From: Terracoccus luteus
GTDB lineage: Bacteria; Actinomycetota; Actinomycetes; Actinomycetales; Dermatophilaceae
Assembly (NCBI RefSeq): GCF_003635045.1
Contig: NZ_RBXT01000001.1
Coordinates: forward strand, 3,348,001-3,412,000
DNA length: 64,000 nucleotides
Direction: 5' to 3'
Under the pieces are notes generated by a model that saw only the letters and a list, made by a program, of their open reading frames with translations, had not been told where the DNA came from and made no database searches. The position numbers were made by a program, and so were the translations under genes. Below are positions 55,901 through 64,000 of the stretch, in pieces. Each line of letters opens with the position of its first letter. The first letter of the stretch is position 1.

Positions 55901-56765
55901 GCGTTTCGCGCCGGCGCCCCGCACCCGTCGGCGGCCACGCGCCATCGTCGTCGCGTGCGCGTCGGCGGCGGTGGCCCTGGGTGCACTGACCCAGTCGACC
56001 CCGCTGTCGACCGCTGCCTTCTCGGCCTCGGTCCGCAACAGCACCAACACGATCGGCACCGCGGCCTCGTTCACCACCGCCACCTGCGCCGGTGTCTACC
56101 GCGCCTCGGCCCCGGCCATCTGGTACCGCCTCGACGAGCTCACCGGCACGGCCGCCACCGACTCGTCGACCGCCGGCACCCGCACCGGGACCTACCAGGG
56201 CAGCCCCACGAAGGGGGTTCCGACCGCGTGCCCTCGCGACACCGGGTACGCGGTCACGTTCAACGGCAGCACCGACTACGTCAGCTACACGACCGCTCTC
56301 TCCACGCCGCTGACCTACAGCGCCGAGCTGTGGTTCCGGACCACGACGAACCGTGGTGGTCTGCTCGTCGGCTTCGGGGCGTCACCCACGGGGCTGTCGA
56401 CCGACGTCGACCGCATCCTGTACCTGACCAACTCGGGCCAGGTCGTCTTCGGGGTCAACACTGCGCTCAAGAATGCGATCACCAGCCCGGGCACCTACCG
56501 CGACGGCGCATGGCACCACGTCATGGCCACCGCCGGCCTGAACGGGCTCCGCCTCTACGTCGACGGCACCCAGGTGGCGTCGTCGGCCCTCACCCTCAGC
56601 GTGACCTTCACCGGCGCGATGCGCGTCGGCTTCGACAACCTGGCCGGGTGGCCGTCCGCGCCGACGAGCAACTTCCTCGCCGCCACTCTCGACGAGGTGG
56701 CCGTCTACAACAAGACGCTGACGGCGGCCGACGCCGCGGCGCACTACTCAGCCGGGCAACCCTGA
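55893..56765 (+). CDS. LamG-like (concanavalin A-type) surface protein with SipW-type signal
   Basis: This 290-residue secreted protein has an Arg/Pro-rich head, a hydrophobic core (AIVVACASAAVALGALTQS) and AAFSASVRNSTNTIGTAASF, matching the TasA-like protein's cleavage region. From about residue 70 it forms a LamG/concanavalin domain: WYRLDELTGTAATDSSTAGTRTGTYQG, YVSYTTALSTPLTYSAELWFRTTT, AWHHVMATAGLNGLRLYVDGTQVASS and ATLDEVAVYNKTLT. LamG domains bind carbohydrates or act in adhesion. GTG 55893 overlaps the sipW stop by 8 bp, so it is translationally coupled. Confidence 0.82.
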   Translation: MAERFAPAPRTRRRPRAIVVACASAAVALGALTQSTPLSTAAFSASVRNSTNTIGTAASFTTATCAGVYRASAPAIWYRLDELTGTAATDSSTAGTRTGTYQGSPTKGVPTACPRDTGYAVTFNGSTDYVSYTTALSTPLTYSAELWFRTTTNRGGLLVGFGASPTGLSTDVDRILYLTNSGQVVFGVNTALKNAITSPGTYRDGAWHHVMATAGLNGLRLYVDGTQVASSALTLSVTFTGAMRVGFDNLAGWPSAPTSNFLAATLDEVAVYNKTLTAADAAAHYSAGQP

Positions 56766-56768
56766 GAG

Positions 56769-56802
56769 GGATGCCGGTCGCCCCCCGAGGCGACCGGCAT
56801 CC
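56769..56802. terminator. Terminator hairpin after the SipW module
   Basis: GGATGCCGGTCGCC (56769-56782), loop CCCCGA, GGCGACCGGCATCC (56789-56802), followed by TTCTC, forms a 14-bp perfect stem 3 bp after the stop. It separates the module from the convergent amino-acid transporter operon. Both arms contain the heptamer that recurs across this window. Confidence 0.8.
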
Positions 56803-56819
56803 TTCTCATCGTGGGTTGT

Positions 56820-57614
56820 TCAGAGCACCTGCGACAGGAACCGCTGCAGGCGCTCGCTCTCCGGGGCCTCGAAGACCCGGCCGGGCTCACCGGACTCGAC
56901 GACGCGGCCCTCGTCCATGAAGAGCACCTGCTGGGCGACCGAGCGGGCGAACCCCATCTCGTGGGTGACGACGAGCATCGTCATGCCCTCCGACGCGAGC
57001 TGCGCCATGGTGGCGAGGACGCCCTTGACGAGCTCGGGGTCGAGGGCCGAGGTGGCCTCGTCGAAGAGCATGACCTCGGGCTCCATCGCCAGCGCCCGGG
57101 CGATGGCGACCCGCTGCTGCTGACCGCCGGAGAGCCGGCCCGGGCGCACGCCGGCCTTGTGCTCCAGGCCGACCCGCTCGAGGTGGCGCAGGGCGTGGGC
57201 CTCGGCGTCGCCCTTCGACAGGCCCTTGAGGTGGGTCAGGCCGAGGGTGACGTTGGCCAGCACGGTCTTGTGCGGGAAGAGGTTGAAGTGCTGGAAGACC
57301 ATGCCGACGCGCTGGCGCAGCCGGTCGGGGTCGTCGGTCAGTACGCTGCGGCCGCCGAGCAGGACGTCGCCGCGGTCGGGCTCGATGAGCCGGTTGACGA
57401 CGCGCAGCAGGGTCGACTTGCCCGAGCCCGAGGGCCCGATGACGCACGCCGTGGTGCCGGCGTCGACGTGCAGGTCGATACCCCGGAGCACCTGGTTCGC
57501 GCCGAAGGCGAGGTGCACGTCACGGGTGGCGACGGAAACCCCTGTGACGCGGTCGGATCCGCCCGAGGCGACCGGCTCGTGATCGGGGGTGGAGGCGGGC
57601 GTCGAGGTGGTCAC
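56820..57614 (-). CDS. Amino-acid ABC transporter ATP-binding protein (GlnQ/GluA-like)
   Basis: This 264-residue polar-amino-acid transporter ATPase has Walker A GPSGSGKST, Q-loop VFQHFNLFPHKTVLANVTLG, signature LSGGQQQRVAIARALAMEPE, Walker B VMLFDEATSALDPE and H-loop VVTHEMGFARSVAQQVLFMDEG. This full set is diagnostic for GlnQ-type ATPases. The start GTG 57614 overlaps the permease stop (GTGA). It is the last gene of a binding protein, permease and ATPase operon transcribed on the minus strand. Confidence 0.93.
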   Translation of the reverse strand: MTTSTPASTPDHEPVASGGSDRVTGVSVATRDVHLAFGANQVLRGIDLHVDAGTTACVIGPSGSGKSTLLRVVNRLIEPDRGDVLLGGRSVLTDDPDRLRQRVGMVFQHFNLFPHKTVLANVTLGLTHLKGLSKGDAEAHALRHLERVGLEHKAGVRPGRLSGGQQQRVAIARALAMEPEVMLFDEATSALDPELVKGVLATMAQLASEGMTMLVVTHEMGFARSVAQQVLFMDEGRVVESGEPGRVFEAPESERLQRFLSQVL

Positions 57615-58396
57615 CGGGTCTCCTGCGTCAGGGTGAGGGGGTCGGCGGGGGTGGCGCGCTCGGTGGGCTCCGGCGCCTCGCCGCGGTCGGCGCGACGACC
57701 GTCACGCAGTCGCCGGTCGATGGCGTTGACCGCGTGGGTCAACGGGACCGTGATGGCGAGGTAGAACAGGCCGGCCAGCACGAGGGCCGACTGGTTGCCG
57801 CTGTTGGCGGCGGAGTCCTGCCCGATGCGGAAGAGGTCACGCTGGCTGGCGAGCAGCCCGAGGAAGTAGACGAGCGAGCTCTCCTTGATGAGCGCGATGA
57901 ACTGGTTGACGAGCGCCGGCAGCACCCGCCGCACCCCCTGCGGGATGACGACGAGGCGCATGCCCGAGGTGCGGCTCAAGCCGAGGGCCCGGGCTGCCTC
58001 GAGCTGGCCCTGGTCGACGCTCTGGATGCCGGACCGGAAGATCTCGCCGATGTACGCGCTGGCGATGAGCGACAGGGCGAGGATGCCGAGCGGGTAGGGG
58101 TTGGTGCCCCAGATCTGCAGGCCGACGGGTGAGAGCCCGACGCCGATGAGCAGGATGGTGACCGCCGCCGGCAGACCGCGGAAGACGTCGGTGAACACTC
58201 GAGCAGGCCACCGCAGCCAGCGCCGGCTCGAGAGCCCGCACACGGCGAGCACCATGCCGAGCACCGTGCCGATGACGCCCGAGCAGATCGCGAGCAGCAG
58301 CGTGTTGCGCAGCCCGACGGTCAGCAGCTCGGGCAGCGCCTCGCGCATGGCGCCCCAGTCGAGGAACGTCTCGCGCAGGGTGTTGAGGATGTCCAT
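57611..58396 (-). CDS. Amino-acid ABC transporter permease (HisM/GltK-like)
   Basis: This 261-residue permease has GLRNTLLLAICSGVIGTVLGMVLAVCGLS (first helices), FTDVFRGLPAAVTILLIGVGL, IGEIFRSGIQSVDQGQLEAARALGLSRTSGMRLVVIPQGVRRVLPALVNQFIALIKESSLVYFLGL, the EAA loop and conserved C-terminal half of His/Glu-type permeases. Its charged C-terminal tail is cytoplasmic. ATG 58396 lies 36 bp after the binding-protein stop. Confidence 0.92.
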   Translation of the reverse strand: MDILNTLRETFLDWGAMREALPELLTVGLRNTLLLAICSGVIGTVLGMVLAVCGLSSRRWLRWPARVFTDVFRGLPAAVTILLIGVGLSPVGLQIWGTNPYPLGILALSLIASAYIGEIFRSGIQSVDQGQLEAARALGLSRTSGMRLVVIPQGVRRVLPALVNQFIALIKESSLVYFLGLLASQRDLFRIGQDSAANSGNQSALVLAGLFYLAITVPLTHAVNAIDRRLRDGRRADRGEAPEPTERATPADPLTLTQETR

Positions 58397-58432
58397 GCCG
58401 TGTCCTTCGCGGTCGGTCGGCGGCGGATGCCG

Positions 58433-59302
58433 TCAGGGCGCGGTCGTCGAGGACGCCGCGGCCGCGGAGGAGGCGCCCTTGCCGCTGCCGGGGACGAAGT
58501 CGGCGGGGATCTCACGGCTCGGGTAGTACTGCTTCTGCAGCTTCGCCCACGTGCCGTCGGCGACGACCTCGTCGATGCCCGTGTTGATCGCCTCGCGCAG
58601 CGCGTCGTTGTCGGGCGCGACCGCGTAGGCGATGCCGCCGGGGTCGAGCTGCTTGGCGACGGCCTTGATCTTGCCGCCGGAGTCGCCGGCGGTCTTCTCG
58701 CCGATCTCGGCGGGGGTGATCCACGCGTCGGCGGTGCCGGCGCGCAGCTGGTTGAGGGCCGCGTTGTAGTCGGGGACCCGCACCGGGTCGAGGTTCTCGC
58801 GGGTGGCGTAGTCGTCCTGCACGGTGCCCTGCACGACGGCGACGCGCTTGCCGGCGAGCTGGTCGAACGAGGTGATGGCCGAGTCGGCCGGCACGTCGAG
58901 GCCGAGGAAGCCGAAGTCGTACTTGTTGGTGAAGTCGACCGTCTTCTTGCGGGCCTCGGTGATGCTCACCGACGACGACCCGATGTCGAACTTGCGGGTC
59001 TTGACCTGGGCGAGCAGCGAGCTGAACTCGGTGCCGACGAACTCGACCTTGAGGTCGAGCTTGGCCGCGACCGCGGTGAGCAGGTCGTTGTCGAAGCCGG
59101 TGAACTTCCCGTCCTTGAGGTAGACGTTCGGCGGCGCGTCGGTGAGCGTGCCCGCGCGCAGCGTGCCCGGCGTCTGCAGGCCGTACGGGTTGGTGGCGTC
59201 GGCGGTGCCGGACCCCGCGTCGGACCCGCCGCCGCAGGCGGTCAGGGCGAGGGCGACGACGGCGCCGGAGGCGAGGGCCAGGGAACGGGAGCGCAGGGTC
59301 AT
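58433..59302 (-). CDS. Amino-acid ABC transporter substrate-binding lipoprotein
   Basis: This 289-residue lipoprotein (lipobox ALTACGGG) of the SBP_bac_3 family has YLKDGKFTGFDNDLLTAVAAKLDLKVEFV, SVSITEARKKTVDFTNKYDF, KRVAVVQGTVQDDYA and the C-terminal INTGIDEVVADGTWAKLQKQYYP. This matches glutamate/glutamine-type binding proteins; ligand identity is uncertain. ATG 59302 has AAGGA upstream and is preferred to the in-frame TTG at 59314. Confidence 0.9.
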   Translation of the reverse strand: MTLRSRSLALASGAVVALALTACGGGSDAGSGTADATNPYGLQTPGTLRAGTLTDAPPNVYLKDGKFTGFDNDLLTAVAAKLDLKVEFVGTEFSSLLAQVKTRKFDIGSSSVSITEARKKTVDFTNKYDFGFLGLDVPADSAITSFDQLAGKRVAVVQGTVQDDYATRENLDPVRVPDYNAALNQLRAGTADAWITPAEIGEKTAGDSGGKIKAVAKQLDPGGIAYAVAPDNDALREAINTGIDEVVADGTWAKLQKQYYPSREIPADFVPGSGKGASSAAAASSTTAP

Positions 59303-59471
59303 GGTGTCCTTCAACGGGTGGCGGTCGGGGCGTGCGGGATGGGCGGGGCGAGCGCCGACGGGCGCCCGGGCAGCGACGAGGGGCCGGCCGGATGCCGGGG
59401 GGCAGGCTCGGGGTGACGGCGGCGACGGCGTCGGTCGGACGGGGCGGGATGAGGCCCGCCGGTCACGTCAG

Positions 59472-59494
59472 GACGTTATAGGAACTAAAACGTC
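59472..59494. promoter_or_regulatory. AT-rich dyad upstream of the amino-acid transporter operon
   Basis: GACGTT (59472-59477) and AACGTC (59489-59494) form a 6-bp inverted repeat around AT-rich sequence, about 170 bp upstream of the binding-protein ATG. It is the only AT-rich patch of this gap and probably contains the promoter and an operator. The remaining 59303-59471 sequence shows no other feature. Confidence 0.4.
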
Positions 59495-59599
59495 AGGTGA
59501 TAATCGGTCCGACCGGTGAGTGTCTCACCCCAGGTCGACGGCGTCGGCATCCGCCCCGATGAGCCTGGCCGGTATCGCCGTGACGGGTGCGATCGGCGG

Positions 59600-60127
59600 T
59601 CAGCGGCGTGAGCCGCCGACCTCGGGCCAGGGCCACTCGACCTCGACGGATCCGCCCACGGCCAGCGCCTGCCACCGGGTCGAGAGCTCGTCGAGGTCGG
59701 CCAGGGCGAGCTCGAGGTCCCGGGTGTCGAGGTCGCCCTCGGGGAGGGTCGAGGTGGCCGCGGCGTGGGCGGGGTCGGGGGCGAGTCCTCGCCGGCGCAG
59801 CCACACCGGCAGCACCGCGGACGCCAGCTGCTCGGAGCGACCGATCTGCGTCCCGCGGGCGCGGTTGCGACGCTCGACCCGCCTCGCCCAGGCTCGGGTG
59901 CGCTGCTCCTGGGTCGGTACGAAGGTCCACGCGTTGCCGCCCGCGGCCAGCTGCCCGAAGATGCCGTCGCGCAGGCCGAACCGGTGCTCGACGACGAGGT
60001 GGACGAGATCGTGGGGCACGAGGTCGTTCCACCCGGGAGCGGGGCTCATGAGCAGGTCGGTGGCGAGCTCGCGGTGGACGCGCACCTCGTAGCGGCGCAC
60101 CCCGATACGGGCGAAGACGACGAGCAT
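59600..60127 (-). CDS. Uncharacterised protein with HDLVHLVVE motif
   Basis: This 175-residue soluble protein opens MLVVFARIGVRRYEVRVHREL, a beta/basic N-terminus, then has VPHDLVHLVVEHRFGLRDGIFGQLAAGGNAWTF (about residues 37-70). The two His and Glu at helix spacing, followed by a Gly-rich turn, look like a metal-binding site (inference). An Arg-rich helical region and an acidic C-terminus follow (LELALADLDELSTRWQALAVGG). I recognise no named family. ATG 60127 begins a clear coding pattern. Confidence 0.6.
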   Translation of the reverse strand: MLVVFARIGVRRYEVRVHRELATDLLMSPAPGWNDLVPHDLVHLVVEHRFGLRDGIFGQLAAGGNAWTFVPTQEQRTRAWARRVERRNRARGTQIGRSEQLASAVLPVWLRRRGLAPDPAHAAATSTLPEGDLDTRDLELALADLDELSTRWQALAVGGSVEVEWPWPEVGGSRR

Positions 60128-60175
60128 CCCGTCACCGTAGGAGGGCAGGACGGGGCGGCGCGCGCTCTTTTCCGG

Positions 60176-60345
60176 GCCACGGCGCGGTTCCGGACAGCGC
60201 TCGGTGGCCGCACCCGTCCGGAACCGGGCCGCGGCTGGATTCCGAGCAGCGCGTGCACCTTTCCCGCCACGGCGCGGTTCCGGACAGCGCTCGGCGGTCG
60301 CGCCCGTCCGAAACCGGGCCGCGGCGGGATTCGGGGCAGCGGATG
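60176..60345. repeat. Two 90-bp tandem repeats with internal stem-loops
   Basis: The first copy starts at 60176 (GCCACGGCGCGGTTCCGGAC), the second exactly 90 bp later at 60266 with the same 20 bases; the copies differ at only a handful of positions over about 70 bp. In each, CGGTTCCGGAC (60185-60195; 60275-60285) faces GTCCGGAACCG (60216-60226), or a one-mismatch version in copy 2 (60306-60316), giving an 11-bp stem with a 20-nt loop. They lie between the minus-strand uncharacterised gene and dimethylglycine oxidase. Confidence 0.8.
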
Positions 60346-60375
60346 CCGGCCCGCCCGGCTCGCGCGCCCCTGACC

Positions 60376-62946
<2,571 letters not shown>

Positions 62947-63858
62947 TCAGCGGAAGATGACGGTGCTCGAGCCGTGCAGCAGCACGCGGTGCTCGCAGTG
63001 CCAGCGCACGGCGCGCGAGAGGGCGAGGCACTCGGCGTCCTGGCCGACGGTGGCGAGGCGGTTCGGGTGGTGGCCGTGGTCGACGCGGATCACCTCCTGC
63101 TCGATGATCGGGCCCTCGTCGAGGTCGGGTGTCACGTAGTGCGCGGTGGCGCCGACGAGCTTGACGCCGCGCGCGTAGGCCTGGTGGTAGGGCTTGGCGC
63201 CCTTGAACCCGGGCAGGAACGAGTGGTGGATGTTGATGGCCCGCCCCTCGAGCGACCGGCAGAGGTCGTCGGAGAGGATCTGCATGTAGCGGGCGAGCAC
63301 GACGAGGTCGATGTCGTGCACGGCGACGAGCTCGAGCAGCCGCGCCTCGGCCTCGGCCTTCGTCGCCGCCGTGCTGGGCACGTGGACGAAGGGCAGGCCC
63401 GCCGCCTCGGCCATCGGGCGCAGGTCGGGGTGGTTGGAGACGACGAGGGCGATGTCGCCGCCGAGCGTGCCCGCGCGCCAGCGGAAGATGAGGTCGTTGA
63501 GGCAGTGCCCGAACTTCGACACCATGACGAGCAGCCGCGGCTTCTCCTCACCGTGGAAGGCGAACGTCATGCCGAAACCGTCTGCGACGGAGGCGAACTC
63601 GCGCTCAAGGGTGGGCACGTCGAGCACGTCGTCGGCCGCGAAGGCGGTGCGCAGGAAGAGGGTCTCGCGCTCGCTGTCGTCGAACTGGTGGTGCTCGACG
63701 ATGTCGAGCCCGTGCTCGAGCAGGAAGCTCGTGACGGCCTGGACGATGCCGGGGCGCTCGCGGCACGTGAGCGTCAGCACCCCCCGCGGGCGACCGGATG
63801 CCGCGGGGCCGGCAGCCAGGGGTGCGCTCAGGGTGGCGGTGGCGGAGTCGGTCGGCAC
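62947..63858 (-). CDS. purU: Formyltetrahydrofolate deformylase
   Basis: This 303-residue enzyme hydrolyses 10-formyl-tetrahydrofolate to formate and tetrahydrofolate. An N-terminal ACT domain (GVLTLTCRERPGIVQAVTSFLLEHGLDIVEHHQFDD) is followed by a formyltransferase-type catalytic domain (PRLLVMVSKFGHCLNDLIFRW, ALVVSNHPDLRPMAE, VLARYMQILSDDL, INIHHSFLPGFKGAKPYHQAYARGVKLVGATAHYVTPDLDEGPIIEQEV), with the catalytic Asn-His-Asp set visible. GTG 63858 follows GAGGAGG. It heads the transcript with dimethylglycine oxidase, consistent with recycling folate during betaine or choline breakdown. Confidence 0.94.
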   Translation of the reverse strand: MPTDSATATLSAPLAAGPAASGRPRGVLTLTCRERPGIVQAVTSFLLEHGLDIVEHHQFDDSERETLFLRTAFAADDVLDVPTLEREFASVADGFGMTFAFHGEEKPRLLVMVSKFGHCLNDLIFRWRAGTLGGDIALVVSNHPDLRPMAEAAGLPFVHVPSTAATKAEAEARLLELVAVHDIDLVVLARYMQILSDDLCRSLEGRAINIHHSFLPGFKGAKPYHQAYARGVKLVGATAHYVTPDLDEGPIIEQEVIRVDHGHHPNRLATVGQDAECLALSRAVRWHCEHRVLLHGSSTVIFR

Positions 63859-63874
63859 GAGGCCTCCTCGGGAT

Positions 63875-63894
63875 TGGTATCCATCTAATATATT
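63875..63894 (-). promoter_or_regulatory. AT-rich promoter/operator of purU-dmg
   Basis: About 17-36 bp before the purU start there is a rare AT-rich patch containing TGGTATCCA (63875-63883, dyad) and AATATATT (63887-63894, perfect palindrome). TATATT on the minus strand is a good -10 candidate (63887-63892). The dyad between it and the gene could be an operator. Confidence 0.4.
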
Positions 63895-63945
63895 TGGCCG
63901 GACCGTACACGCCTGTTCCGAGGGCCGTCAACGGGTCGACCCGCC

Positions 63946-63987
63946 GGGTGGACGCGGGGTGGACGCGGGGTGGACGCGGGGTGGTCG
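63946..63987. repeat. 11-bp tandem repeat at the window end
   Basis: GGGTGGACGCG occurs three times head-to-tail (63946-63956, 63957-63967, 63968-63978), followed by a partial copy (GGGTGGTCG). It lies in noncoding sequence upstream of purU. Likely replication slippage. Confidence 0.8.
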
Positions 63988-64000
63988 ACCTCTTGACGCC

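Noticed and set aside
63946-63987. A CRISPR array
   Set aside because: The 11-bp units are directly adjacent with no spacers; this is a simple tandem repeat.

Overview
The window is high-GC DNA (roughly 72-73% by eye) with many GTG starts and tightly packed genes that overlap by ATGA or GTGA. The gene families fit an actinomycete, probably Micrococcales and plausibly an Intrasporangiaceae-like genus (inference): PadR next to ino1, a Septum_form/DUF4190 protein, DevS/DevR-type regulators, an ECF42 sigma factor with a DGPF protein, and a dimethylglycine oxidase closely resembling the Arthrobacter enzyme. I saw no rRNA, tRNA, CRISPR, transposase or phage gene.

Layout. 1-6.5 kb: a truncated secreted ExeM/NucH nuclease, a WYL regulator divergent from a VOC protein, a TRIC-type channel gene with an apparent frameshift, and an M20 amidohydrolase. 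6.5-12.5 kb: a membrane GT87-like protein and a class A penicillin-binding protein, then PadR and inositol-3-phosphate synthase ending at a strong hairpin. 12.5-20 kb: membrane proteins, a YtxH-like protein, a 1-Cys peroxiredoxin, and a threonine aldolase / SDR / DUF6421 cluster. 20-27.8 kb: a DosR-like island (DoxX, PPOX, GAF histidine kinase, response regulator, two tandem universal stress proteins, a triple-BON protein and a second PPOX) with DosR-box-like palindromes in both divergent promoter regions. 27.8-36.2 kb: homocysteine methyltransferase with an odd tail, an FBP-domain protein, an exported intradiol dioxygenase, a CHRD-like surface protein, ECF42 sigma plus DGPF protein, ArsR plus SRPBCC, and an SDR.

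36.2-49.1 kb is a catabolic block. Minus-strand genes encode a hydroxyacid dehydrogenase, a complete dipeptide-type ABC transporter, a cytosolic P1 peptidase, an aldehyde dehydrogenase and an SDR. A divergent amidase and FadR-type GntR gene follow, then a secreted P1 peptidase. A perfect FadR-like palindrome lies between the divergent transcripts. Together they could import and degrade an amide- or peptide-bonded compound.

49.4-54.1 kb: a single-domain USP and a fructose/ribose-type ABC transporter controlled by a divergent LacI gene with a perfect 14-bp operator. 54.3-56.8 kb: a three-gene SipW-type surface module (two proteins sharing an unusual signal-peptide motif around a SipW-like signal peptidase) ending in a strong terminator. 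56.8-60.1 kb: a glutamate-type amino-acid ABC transporter and an uncharacterised protein, then a 90-bp tandem repeat with internal stems. 60.4-63.9 kb: dimethylglycine oxidase and PurU, a one-carbon pair for betaine-derived methyl groups.

Two genes look broken or misread in this sequence: the TRIC gene, which runs out of frame into the M20 gene, and the amidase, which has no stop before the GntR gene.
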